64,000 nucleotides of DNA from Arcobacter venerupis. GTDB taxonomy: Bacteria > Campylobacterota > Campylobacteria > Campylobacterales > Arcobacteraceae. Of the stretch, positions 38,205-46,239 are shown in pieces. Within the stretch, counting starts at the first letter, position 1. Each line of letters opens with the position of its first letter. The position numbers and the translations under genes are program-made. The stretch lies in the NCBI RefSeq assembly GCF_013201665.1, contig NZ_CP053840.1, positions 1,984,001 through 2,048,000 of the forward strand, written 5' to 3'. Under the pieces are notes generated by a model that did no database searches, was not told the origin of the DNA, and was given only the letters and a program-made list of their open reading frames with translations.

Positions 38205-39383
38205 CTATCCCCTTTTTGTAATATACGGCACTTTTATACCTTTATGTTCTATACTTATATCTTTTGAGATAGATAAAAACTTATTGTATTGTAATGTCAG
38301 TCTAATAAAAATAGATAAAAATTGTTTTTTATCTAAATCTTTTTGTTTTAAAAATGAAGCTAAATCCATATCTTGTTTGATGAAATTATTATAAACTTTT
38401 TTAGTTCCTAATATCATTTTTTCTTTTGCTACTTTATTTTGCTCAAGTTTTACAGCTTCAGGTCTTGTCTCTTCTATTTTTATCTCTTGTGGTAAAGAAA
38501 TATTTTTTTCTTTTGCAAGATTTACTATAGCTTCAATTAACTCATTATCATTCATGTATTGAGATTTAATATTAATAGGTTCAGCAATATTTTTCAATCT
38601 AATAAATACAGACTCTATATTACTCTTTTCAAATAATTCACCATTAACTTTCAATTTATATAGGTGATTTAATTTTTCAATCTTTTTAGCTTCTTTTTCA
38701 ATATGAATAAGATACTTTGAAAGTTCATTTAGTGTTTTACTTATATTTTCTCTTACATCATGGATATGATGGGCTAATTGATTAATATGAAAAGATATAG
38801 ATTCATTTGCAAGTTCATCTATAAAATATGATTTGTACTCTATTAAAAACTTATCAGTATTTGTAACTGCTTCTGATAAGGCAGTTAAATCCGCTTTACA
38901 ATCATATAAATTTGCTTTTTTTACTTCAAAATTTACTTCAGCTTTGAATTTCATCTCTTTTTCATTTAAAGATTCTATTGCTCTATATATGATTTTTTTG
39001 ATATTTCTAAAAGAAGAGTTTATTCTTTTTATTTCACTTGAATAATCATTATTATCTTTTCTTTTTATATTAATATCTCTAATTAATTTCTTAATAGTTT
39101 TTTGTTTATCTTCAATATCTTTTATGTTTACATCTGTATAAGTTCTCAAATGAGCGTTGTAATCATCGCTTAATAACAAAGAATAAGAATATTCATCATA
39201 ATCAAATACATTAAAATCAATTAGTTTTTCAATAGATAAGGATAAATCTTTATTATTAGTAGAATTATAATATGGAATATTTTCTACATATTCAATACTA
39301 CCTTTAAAATGAGCCTCAATAATCGCATCTTTTGCATCATTTTGTGCTTTGATAAATTCTTTTGGATTTATATTTGTTGTCAT
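38205..39383 (-). CDS. jetA: JetA: kleisin/MukF-like subunit
   Basis: 392 residues, mostly alpha-helical. The N-terminal region (about 15-100) resembles a winged-helix dimerisation domain. A middle four-helix-like stretch (about 110-270) has amphipathic heptads (ISKTLNELSKYLIHIEKE). The C-terminal winged helix near 340-392 would contact the ATPase head. This layout and gene order fit the JetA/MksF kleisin. The ribosome-binding site is weak: AGGAG lies too far upstream. The ATG overlaps the stop of a possible five-codon leader (MVIIQ). It is first in the operon. Confidence 0.82.
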   Translation of the reverse strand: MTTNINPKEFIKAQNDAKDAIIEAHFKGSIEYVENIPYYNSTNNKDLSLSIEKLIDFNVFDYDEYSYSLLLSDDYNAHLRTYTDVNIKDIEDKQKTIKKLIRDINIKRKDNNDYSSEIKRINSSFRNIKKIIYRAIESLNEKEMKFKAEVNFEVKKANLYDCKADLTALSEAVTNTDKFLIEYKSYFIDELANESISFHINQLAHHIHDVRENISKTLNELSKYLIHIEKEAKKIEKLNHLYKLKVNGELFEKSNIESVFIRLKNIAEPINIKSQYMNDNELIEAIVNLAKEKNISLPQEIKIEETRPEAVKLEQNKVAKEKMILGTKKVYNNFIKQDMDLASFLKQKDLDKKQFLSIFIRLTLQYNKFLSISKDISIEHKGIKVPYITKRG

Positions 39384-39659
39384 TGTATGATTACCATTTA
39401 TCTTTTAGAATCTCCTAAAATACTATTATAAAAGTTTTTTCTTGAGTGTTTATTACGAAAAGGAATAGTCTTTTTCTGCATGAGTAAAAGCCTAATTTCT
39501 AGTTTAATTTTAAAAGAATTTCAATCAATTTATTAAACTTACTAACAGCAATTATAGCTAATTAGGCATTAATATCTTCATCAAAATCTTAAGAAAACTG
39601 GTATATAAAAACACAAAGAATATTTTTCTGTATAAGGTTGGACAAACTATTATATGACT
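39384..39659. other. Gene-poor stretch upstream of jetA
   Basis: No convincing gene. It should hold the jetA promoter, but I cannot identify clear -35/-10 boxes. On the minus strand, 39499-39585 reads like a degraded protein end (SKFNKLIEILLKLN before the stop) interrupted by a stop codon, so it may be a decayed gene. Confidence 0.4.
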
Positions 39660-39845
39660 TTAAAATTGATATTTTTTGTAATTTGTAATTTCATTCTCAT
39701 TTATTCTAAGAATAACTATTAATTCCATGTAATTTATCATACTAAAGTATGAAAAATAGAAATATGCCAATACGATAAAAATAATTATCAATTTTAAATA
39801 ACGTGTTTTAGGATTGTTGTAAAGTTGTAGGGATTTTTGTTTCAT
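39660..39845 (-). CDS. Possible 61-residue single-TM protein
   Basis: Unrecognised small protein. A basic N-terminus (MKQKSLQLYNNPKTRYLK) is followed by one hydrophobic helix (about residues 19-36, LIIIFIVLAYFYFSYFSM) and a short polar tail. AAAGGA lies about six bases before the ATG, a good ribosome-binding site, which is the main support. It stands alone between the Wadjet operon and the ATP-grasp unit, on the same strand as both. It could be a small toxin, an accessory of either neighbour, or a spurious ORF. Confidence 0.4.
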   Translation of the reverse strand: MKQKSLQLYNNPKTRYLKLIIIFIVLAYFYFSYFSMINYMELIVILRINENEITNYKKYQF

Positions 39846-39931
39846 AAATTTCCTTTTTGGTTTATTTATGAAACTATAAAATTAAAGTTGGATTTTTATG
39901 TGGTGAAAAAAGCTCTTAAAAATTTACCACT

Positions 39932-40042
39932 TTAACTATTTTTAACACCAGTTATAAGTTCTTTGTAGCCAAAATCATCAATAAAATATTTCATTTTATC
40001 TCTAATTTTTCGTAACATATCTTCTTTATAGGGAACATCATT
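39932..40042 (-). pseudogene. C-terminal remnant of an unidentified gene
   Basis: Thirty-six codons without a start, ending at TAA 39934-39932, with protein-like composition (DVPYKEDMLRKIRDK, then FIDDFGYKELITGV). A stop lies immediately upstream in frame. It begins just at the end of the three-TM protein gene, in a different frame, as if an insertion of the ATP-grasp unit had truncated an older gene here. The parent family is not recognised. Confidence 0.4.
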
Positions 40043-40829
40043 TTAAATTATCTTCTTGTTCTAAGATTTGTTTTCCTTCTTCACTTTTAGATTTTAAATT
40101 TTTAAGTTCATCATTTAAATACTTAATTTGTTCAATTTGTATTTTATTCTGTTCAGTTGTAATTTCATGTTTTAATATCATTTTATCAATTTCTGAACTC
40201 AATTTCTTAAAACTTTGTTCTAAAGTATCAAGTTTGATTAAATCAATTTGTACATTAATATTTTGATTTTTTTCAACTTTTTTTTGAAAAAAATATATAT
40301 TTAGCAAAAAAGCAAATACCATTATTATTAAACTATAAATCAAATGTTTATAACTAGAATACACATAATTTTGTCTGTTAATGTTATGTTTTATATTTAA
40401 TTTTGTATTTATAATCATTGCTTCTTTTAATTTATTTTCTTCAAGAAAAGAATCATCAGTTTTTAATTTATAAATAACATTTTTATTACTTAATAAAGTT
40501 AAAGATAAATAACCTGAAATAAAAGAATAACCTAATGCAACAATATATAATAATATAGATACTGGTGATAAGTTTTCAAAATTAGTAGAAATTGAAGAAA
40601 TTAATCCGACTGCAATAGTCACACCAACTATTCCAGTTTTTGCTTTATCATCAATAAGTTTTTTAATTTCAAATGGATCATTATATATTTTTTCAATTAA
40701 ATTTTTATCAGCATTAGTATAATCTATATTAATTTCATTTTCTGATTCATCCTTTAATATTTCTTTTTCTGCTTTCTTTAATTCAATAATAGGAAATATA
40801 AAATATGATAATTTAATTGACCAAGACAT
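40038..40829 (-). CDS. Three-TM coiled-coil membrane protein of the ATP-grasp unit
   Basis: 263 residues from the ATG at 40829, chosen because AGGGA precedes it at good spacing; the ATG at 40844 would add five residues. Hydrophobic helices are at about 65-82, 89-113 and 162-181. A charged coiled coil fills 183-258. The sequence DDKAKT just before TM1 recalls the D-KA pattern at the head of Pycsar-effector TM (formerly DUF5706) and SLATT-like membrane proteins, but this is a weak resemblance. It overlaps the ATP-grasp gene by 17 bases, so the two are co-translated. It may be the exporter, receptor, immunity or effector of the modified peptide. Confidence 0.8.
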   Translation of the reverse strand: MSWSIKLSYFIFPIIELKKAEKEILKDESENEINIDYTNADKNLIEKIYNDPFEIKKLIDDKAKTGIVGVTIAVGLISSISTNFENLSPVSILLYIVALGYSFISGYLSLTLLSNKNVIYKLKTDDSFLEENKLKEAMIINTKLNIKHNINRQNYVYSSYKHLIYSLIIMVFAFLLNIYFFQKKVEKNQNINVQIDLIKLDTLEQSFKKLSSEIDKMILKHEITTEQNKIQIEQIKYLNDELKNLKSKSEEGKQILEQEDNLK

Positions 40830-41745
40830 CACATATTCCCTCATAAATTTTTTGATTTGCTTTGTCTACTAACCAAGCCCATTCACCTGTAGGGTTAATC
40901 TCAATAAAATAAAAATTATCATTAAAAAGAATCAAATCTATCCCTCCAAAATTAAGATTGAATTTCTTTAATAATTGAAAACAAAAATTTTCAATTTCAA
41001 TAGGAAGATGTGTGGAAATATAATTAATATCCTCTTTTTCTTTTCTCCAATCACCATATATTCCACAATTGTTTTTTATAATCTTTGTTGAATAAATATT
41101 ATTACCAACTACAGTAACTCTATAATCAATTTTTGGATTTAAATTTTCTTGAATAACAATAGGACATAAAGATTTATCAAAATCATTATATTCATCATTG
41201 TTTAAGATATTTGTATAAAAAAAAGCTTCTTGCTTATTAATTGTGAATATTGCTGTATCTAGTGATTTAACAGCTTTTTTTCCAATAAATGTGAAGTTAT
41301 TATCATTTGTAATAACAGTTGATGGAATTAGAAATCCAATTTCTTTGGCATATTTCAACTGTAATAATTTATTTTCTGCTTTATAAATATAATTTGGATT
41401 ATTCACCCATATAGCATCTTCAAAATAACTTAGGTTTCTAATAAATGCCATCCATTGAGAGTTATATAATTGTTCTTCTGTAGAAAACTGTTTTAAATAT
41501 GTTTCCCTAAAATATGTTGGAGCCCTGAAATAAACAGACTTCAATGAGCTATCAATATAGTAATTTTCTTCATTTATAATGATTTTAAGTTCACCAATAT
41601 CTAAATCAAATATGATTTTATATTTTGAAAATTCATCTCGATTTAACCTTAAGTAATTTTCATTTCTCTTATTAAGTTCAACACATACATAGTCTGTACT
41701 AAAATCGAATTTAGTTGATATTATTAAAATATCAATTTTATTCAC
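40813..41745 (-). CDS. ATP-grasp peptide ligase, MvdD/graspetide-maturase-like
   Basis: 310 residues from GTG 41745, with GAGG nine bases upstream; an earlier GTG at 41760 is possible. The N-terminus (KIDILIISTKFDFSTDYV) and R-N-D pattern match the MvdD pre-ATP-grasp fold. ATP-grasp features are the Lys in KKAVKSLDTAIF, QENLNPKIDYRVTVVGNNI and the C-terminal EINPTGEWAWL, a signature of MvdC/MvdD/TgnB enzymes that make side-chain ester or amide crosslinks in precursor peptides. It lacks RimK-type features. The gene overlaps the 66-codon peptide gene upstream by eight bases and the membrane protein gene downstream. It is not near any glutathione or ribosomal-modification gene. Confidence 0.82.
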   Translation of the reverse strand: MNKIDILIISTKFDFSTDYVCVELNKRNENYLRLNRDEFSKYKIIFDLDIGELKIIINEENYYIDSSLKSVYFRAPTYFRETYLKQFSTEEQLYNSQWMAFIRNLSYFEDAIWVNNPNYIYKAENKLLQLKYAKEIGFLIPSTVITNDNNFTFIGKKAVKSLDTAIFTINKQEAFFYTNILNNDEYNDFDKSLCPIVIQENLNPKIDYRVTVVGNNIYSTKIIKNNCGIYGDWRKEKEDINYISTHLPIEIENFCFQLLKKFNLNFGGIDLILFNDNFYFIEINPTGEWAWLVDKANQKIYEGICDVLVN

Positions 41746-41938
41746 CTTTTCTATCCTCACCTGTCTCTACATCACATTTTTTAGATTGTGGTTTATATAT
41801 ATTATTACTTTCAATCAATGGAATACTCTCTTCTGCAATCCAAAACCCCAATTTTTCATTATATATTGCATCAATATTTATTGATGAGTCTGTTTTTTCA
41901 TTATATCTAAATGCTTTTTCAATAACTAAATTCTTCAT
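41738..41938 (-). CDS. Candidate graspetide precursor peptide
   Basis: 66 residues from ATG 41938, preceded by GGAG at six bases. An ATG at 41950 lies on the ribosome-binding site itself and would add MELK. The N-terminal part (MKNLVIEKAFRYNEK through GFWIAEESIPLIES) is leader-like, with aromatic and hydrophobic residues for enzyme recognition. The last ~18 residues (YKPQSKKCDVETGEDRKGE) hold Ser, Thr, Lys as nucleophiles and four or five acidic residues as acceptors, which is what omega-ester/amide-forming ATP-grasp enzymes need. It overlaps the ligase gene. Precursor status is inference from this arrangement; it matches no motif I know from microviridin or plesiocin. Confidence 0.6.
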   Translation of the reverse strand: MKNLVIEKAFRYNEKTDSSINIDAIYNEKLGFWIAEESIPLIESNNIYKPQSKKCDVETGEDRKGE

Positions 41939-41976
41939 TTTAAGCTCCATTAAGTTTTTCTTACAATAAAAATCAT

Positions 41977-41982
41977 AATATA
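41977..41982 (-). promoter_or_regulatory. Candidate -10 box for the peptide/ATP-grasp unit
   Basis: TATATT on the minus strand, which would start transcription about 32 bases before the precursor ATG. There is no clear -35 box, as is common in Campylobacterota. It lies in the 95-base gap after the TIGR02757 gene. Confidence 0.3.
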
Positions 41983-42033
41983 TAATTATTTTAGCTAAAT
42001 AGAAATTAATTCTGATTAGGATTTATTTTAAAG

Positions 42034-42813
42034 TTAAATAATCTTCTCCTGACCAATCCTATAAAGCGAAAAATCATACTTTATTGGGTCAAACTTATCA
42101 AACTCTTTTAGTTTTTCAGTTATTAGTAATGCTGATTTTAAATCATAACTTTGTCTATTCAATAAACCTAATTTCTGTGATACTTTAAAAGTGTGAGTAT
42201 CAAGTGGTAAAATCAAATCTTTTTTATTTATGCCTTTCCAAAGCCCTAAATCTAGATTATCATCACGAACCATCCATCGCAAAAACATATTCCATCTTTT
42301 GTATGGAGCATTTCCTAACTCTTTTATGATTCCAAGTTTGTCTCTTTTAAATGGGCTTGAGATTAAAAATGTGAAACCTTGTGATTTATGATTTGCAGTG
42401 TTGTGGATTTTTTGAATTAGGGCATCAATTCCCTCTAAAATTGAGTTCTCTTTTTTGTAGGCATCTACAAATATTGAGTTTAAACTATCTTCGTTTTTTA
42501 GTCGTTTAAAGGTTTTAAATACTGTTTTTATATCTTGGGCATTTTGAAATCTATAATAGTGATTATTTAGCTCTTTATCTATTATTTCATCACTTTTTTC
42601 AAGAAGTGAAAAATCCAAACTATCTAAAAACTTCACTATTAATTTTGCATTTCCATAGGCAAATAAAGCACATAAAAGGATAATAAACTCATCATCATAT
42701 CTACTTGCTACCATTAATGGGTCTGGTTTGTCGTAGTTTAGTTCTGTGTTATTATTTCTTTGATTTACTTCATTATCTAAAAGCTCTTTTATCTTTTTAT
42801 CTTCTGTTGTCAT
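42034..42813 (-). CDS. TIGR02757 (DUF2400) family protein
   Basis: 259-residue conserved protein common in Campylobacterota and Bacteroidetes, of unproven function. The block LPLDTHTFKVSQKLGL resembles the region holding the catalytic Asp of HhH-GPD DNA glycosylases, and WMVRDDNLDLGLWKGI is diagnostic of the family. A link to base-excision repair is inference. Its ATG overlaps the Sir2 gene stop by four bases (ATGA). Confidence 0.85.
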   Translation of the reverse strand: MTTEDKKIKELLDNEVNQRNNNTELNYDKPDPLMVASRYDDEFIILLCALFAYGNAKLIVKFLDSLDFSLLEKSDEIIDKELNNHYYRFQNAQDIKTVFKTFKRLKNEDSLNSIFVDAYKKENSILEGIDALIQKIHNTANHKSQGFTFLISSPFKRDKLGIIKELGNAPYKRWNMFLRWMVRDDNLDLGLWKGINKKDLILPLDTHTFKVSQKLGLLNRQSYDLKSALLITEKLKEFDKFDPIKYDFSLYRIGQEKII

Positions 42814-43520
42814 AATTTCCTATTTTTAATAAAATTTTCTATATCTTGCTCTATTTTTTCATAGGCTGTATCTGCATTTTCATAATAAACTTTTGTAAAA
42901 CACTCATCATAAATAGCATCACTTGGCTCTAAATTATTCAAAATAGCATAATCAGCATATTGGGTTAAAAAACTCACATCAATCACTCGCCCACTTGTTC
43001 CTATTACCACCAATAAACCACAATCTTTTAAAATCTTATGCATTGTTTCATATTTGGGAGCAAGTTCACCAAAAAAAACTATGTTTGGTCTCATTTTAGA
43101 GTTACACTTTTTACAAGTTGAGTTTGTTTCATTTTGCAGTGAATATGAAATATCAACAATTTCCTCACACTTCATACATCGAAGCTCTTTTAAAAATCCA
43201 TGTAAATGTAAAACATCTTTACAATTTGCTTTTTCAAGTAAATCATCTATATTTTGGGTGATAACCTCCACTTTTTGTGGATACTTATCTTTTAGTTTTG
43301 CTATCATTTTGTGGGCATTATTTGGAAGTTTATCTTTTATATCTTCTCGTCTTAGATTATAAAAGTTTACTGTTGCTTCATAATTCCAATCCAAACATCC
43401 AACACTACAAATCTCTTTAACATTGTGTCTTTCCCAAAGACCATTTTCATCCCTAAAAGTAGAAATCCCACTACTAGCACTTAGCCCTGCTCCACTTAAT
43501 ATTACAATTTTTTCATCCAT
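42810..43520 (-). CDS. cobB: Sir2-family NAD-dependent protein deacylase
   Basis: 236-residue sirtuin. The NAD-binding motif GAGLSASSGISTFRD, the TQNIDDLLEKA motif and the catalytic His in LHLHGFL are present. The zinc-binding cysteines are in CMKCE and CKKC. It is a single-domain class III-like deacylase that could remove acetyl or succinyl groups from lysines in the cytoplasm. It has no N- or C-terminal extension of the sort found in defence sirtuins such as ThsA or DSR. Confidence 0.93.
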   Translation of the reverse strand: MDEKIVILSGAGLSASSGISTFRDENGLWERHNVKEICSVGCLDWNYEATVNFYNLRREDIKDKLPNNAHKMIAKLKDKYPQKVEVITQNIDDLLEKANCKDVLHLHGFLKELRCMKCEEIVDISYSLQNETNSTCKKCNSKMRPNIVFFGELAPKYETMHKILKDCGLLVVIGTSGRVIDVSFLTQYADYAILNNLEPSDAIYDECFTKVYYENADTAYEKIEQDIENFIKNRKL

Positions 43521-43595
43521 TGCTTTATTACCTAAATCTTATATGTATTTTTTTTGATTATAATACCATTTCAAAAATTTATATGGATTAAAATT

Positions 43596-44417
43596 ATGCA
43601 AAATATATTAATAACTGGTTGCTCATCTGGAATTGGACTACAAACTGCCCTTACATTAAAAGAAAACAATTATAAAGTTTACGTAAGTGCTAGAAAACAA
43701 AAAGATGTTGAGATGTTAAAAGATTTAGGTTTTGAAACTTTTCAAATAGATGTAAGAAACAAAGATGAAATAAAATATGCTCTTGAAACTATTTTAGAAA
43801 ATGATTTAAAACTTGATGCAGTTTTTAACAATGCAGGTTTTGGACAGCCAGGAGCTGTGGAAGATTTGAGTGTGGAAGTTTTAAAAAAACAGTTTGATTC
43901 AAACTTTTTTGGACTTCATGAGGTAACCATTCAAGCCATGAAAATATTTAGAACTCAAGGTTTTGGAAAAATCATCCAACACAGTTCAGTTTTAGGAATC
44001 ATCTCTTTAAAATATCGAGGTGCATATAATGCAAGTAAATATGCAATCGAGGGAATCGCTGATACGTTAAGACAAGAAGTTATAGGAAGTAATATTTATA
44101 TTAGTACAATTAATACAGGTCCAGTTACATCAAAATTTAGAGAAAATGCCCTAAAAAAATTCAATAACAATATCACTATAGAGGGAAGTTTTTTTGAAGA
44201 AACTTACAAAAAAGAGTTAAAAGCAAGACTTGAAACAACTGAAGATAAAGCACTTTTTAATCTTCCAGCTTCAAGTGTTGCAAACACTGTTTTAAAAATC
44301 ATGCAAACACAAAAACCAAAACCTAGATATTATGTAACAAAAGCTACTCATATCTTAGGATTTTTTAAAAGAGTTCTTAGTACTTCTTTAATGGATAAAT
44401 TGTTAAATAAAATATAA
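43596..44417 (+). CDS. Short-chain dehydrogenase/reductase
   Basis: 273 residues from ATG 43596; an upstream TTG at 43554 would add fourteen unlikely residues. The Rossmann motif is ITGCSSGIGLQTALTL, then FNNAGFGQPG, the catalytic Ser in QHSSVLGIIS and YNASKYAIEG. The C-terminus is basic and hydrophobic. It resembles bacterial SDRs of the YdfG/retinol-dehydrogenase-like type, with an unknown substrate. It is convergent with the NhaC gene across a terminator. Confidence 0.88.
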   Translation: MQNILITGCSSGIGLQTALTLKENNYKVYVSARKQKDVEMLKDLGFETFQIDVRNKDEIKYALETILENDLKLDAVFNNAGFGQPGAVEDLSVEVLKKQFDSNFFGLHEVTIQAMKIFRTQGFGKIIQHSSVLGIISLKYRGAYNASKYAIEGIADTLRQEVIGSNIYISTINTGPVTSKFRENALKKFNNNITIEGSFFEETYKKELKARLETTEDKALFNLPASSVANTVLKIMQTQKPKPRYYVTKATHILGFFKRVLSTSLMDKLLNKI

Positions 44418-44439
44418 AAAGGAAGAAATCTTCCTTTTT
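44416..44439. terminator. Bidirectional intrinsic terminator
   Basis: Ten-base stem AAAAAGGAAG (44416-44425) with CTTCCTTTTT (44430-44439) and a four-base loop. It sits between the convergent SDR and NhaC genes and has A/T tails suited to termination in both directions. Confidence 0.75.
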
Positions 44440-44440
44440 A

Positions 44441-46144
44441 TTAAGCTTTCATAAATGGTTTTCCATAGAATCGAATAACTAAAAATACTACAAGCAATCC
44501 AAGTGGAAGTAATAAATAAACAGGAACTCCAAAAGCTGCTGGTAAATATCCACATACAACTGCCACAACTGCTACAAATAATGCATAATACAACTGAGTT
44601 GAAATATGGTCCATATGGTCACAAGATGATGCCATAGATGATAAAATAGATGTATCAGAAATAGGTGAACAATGGTCTCCAAAAATTGCACCAGTTAAAA
44701 CAGCTCCAATATTTAATACAATGTAACTATGTAAATCAGTCCCCTCAAGTCCAGTATTAATACCAATTGCACTAGCAAGTGGAATAGTTAAAGGCATTAA
44801 AATCCCCATTGTTCCATAAGAAGTTCCCGTTGCAAATGATATAATCGAACCTAAAATAAAAATAATTGAAGGTAAGATATATTGTGGAGTACTATGAGAT
44901 AATAAAGTTACTAAATAAGTAGCAGTTCCAACTTCTTTCATAACAGCACTTAATGACCAAGCAAGAATCAATATAACAGCTGTAATAACTAAAGCTTTTA
45001 CTCCAAATACCCAAGTTTCAATTGCTTCATGCAAATCAAAAATCTTTTGTTTTAATCCCATTCCAATAGCAACTAAAGAAGAAAGTAATGCTGCTTCAAA
45101 AATTACAATAGAAGCATCAGCACCACCAAAACAATCTCTAAATGATGCAAAAGAGTAAGGATTAGCTTCAACAGCCTTTAAAACCTCTCCTTCAAGAGAA
45201 GATTTACCATTTATATAAAATCCAACGATAGCCACAACAATTAAAACTAAAATAGGAACTATTGCATTATAAATTGAGTATTGTGTTCCTTCTTTTGGAA
45301 GCATAAATGAATTTTCTTGATTCATTACACCTTTTGATTTTGGATCTGATACATGTCCTGTTTCATAAGCTCTTACGGCAGCTTTATGCATAGGGCCAAA
45401 TTCTCGTAAAGTGTAAGCTGAGAAAAATACAAAGGCTAACATTAGAATATTATAAAATCTATAAGGAAGAGTTTCAACAAAAATAGCAAAAGCATTAATA
45501 TCTGGTTGTCCAATAGCAACATAAGCATCTTTGATTAAAGACAACTCATATCCAACCCAAGTAGAAATTAGTGCGAGTCCAGCAATAGGAGCGGCAGTAG
45601 AATCAATAATAAAAGCTAGTTTTTCTCTTGAAACTTTTAACTTATCAGTAACAGGTCTCATAATAGGACCAATAATTAATGAATTTGCATAATCATCAAA
45701 AAATATAAAAAATCCCATAATCCATGTATAAAGTTGAGCACTTGCAGGAGTTTTAGCACGAGCTGCTAATTTTTGTGCAATAGCTCTTGGACCTCCCATT
45801 TTTGTAATAACTGCTATCATTCCTCCAATTGTTAGAACTTGAAGAACAATTCCAGCATTCCAAGAATCAGCAAGAGAACCTACCATTTTTCCTGACATAT
45901 CAACAAATGCACTAAAAAATGCATTAAAAATGTTTGCACCACTAATATTAACCATAAAAGTACCAGCAAAAATCCCCATAAATAAAGAGAAAATTACATT
46001 TCTAGTAATAAAAGCTAACACAATAGCAACAAGTGGTGGAATAAGGGTGAAAGCCCCATAAATAACAGAATTCTCTTTCGCATCTGCTAATAGTAATATT
46101 GGTAAAAAAAGTACCAATATAGATGTTTTAATAAGTTTACTCAA
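44441..46144 (-). CDS. nhaC: NhaC-family Na+/H+ antiporter
   Basis: 567-residue inner-membrane antiporter. After an N-terminal hydrophobic segment come about twelve helices. Family features include ITKMGGPRAIAQKL, FFIFFDDYANSLIIGP with the paired acidic residues in the membrane, DSTAAPIAGLALISTW, and IFGDHCSPISDTSILSSM. It should exchange sodium for protons, useful in saline or brackish habitats. Close relatives transport other solutes (malate, lactate or lysine), so substrate is uncertain. It is monocistronic, with a terminator at its 3' end. Confidence 0.9.
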   Translation of the reverse strand: MSKLIKTSILVLFLPILLLADAKENSVIYGAFTLIPPLVAIVLAFITRNVIFSLFMGIFAGTFMVNISGANIFNAFFSAFVDMSGKMVGSLADSWNAGIVLQVLTIGGMIAVITKMGGPRAIAQKLAARAKTPASAQLYTWIMGFFIFFDDYANSLIIGPIMRPVTDKLKVSREKLAFIIDSTAAPIAGLALISTWVGYELSLIKDAYVAIGQPDINAFAIFVETLPYRFYNILMLAFVFFSAYTLREFGPMHKAAVRAYETGHVSDPKSKGVMNQENSFMLPKEGTQYSIYNAIVPILVLIVVAIVGFYINGKSSLEGEVLKAVEANPYSFASFRDCFGGADASIVIFEAALLSSLVAIGMGLKQKIFDLHEAIETWVFGVKALVITAVILILAWSLSAVMKEVGTATYLVTLLSHSTPQYILPSIIFILGSIISFATGTSYGTMGILMPLTIPLASAIGINTGLEGTDLHSYIVLNIGAVLTGAIFGDHCSPISDTSILSSMASSCDHMDHISTQLYYALFVAVVAVVCGYLPAAFGVPVYLLLPLGLLVVFLVIRFYGKPFMKA

Positions 46145-46239
46145 ACAAAACCTTTATATATGAAAATAAAAGTTTTCATTATACAAATAAATTGCTTTAA
46201 AATTATATGTTAATTATATATTCAAAAACAATTCTAAAA

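Noticed and set aside
39499-39585. Second decayed gene upstream of jetA
   Set aside because: The reading frame is short and interrupted by a stop; too weak to list as a pseudogene of its own.
40813-41760. ATP-grasp protein as RimK or glutathione synthetase
   Set aside because: The EINPTGEW motif, the N-terminal region and the overlapping small-peptide gene favour an MvdD-like peptide ligase.
42810-43520. Sir2 gene near Wadjet as a defence sirtuin
   Set aside because: It is a short single-domain zinc-binding deacylase with no sensor or effector domain, and is paired with TIGR02757, a housekeeping-type gene.
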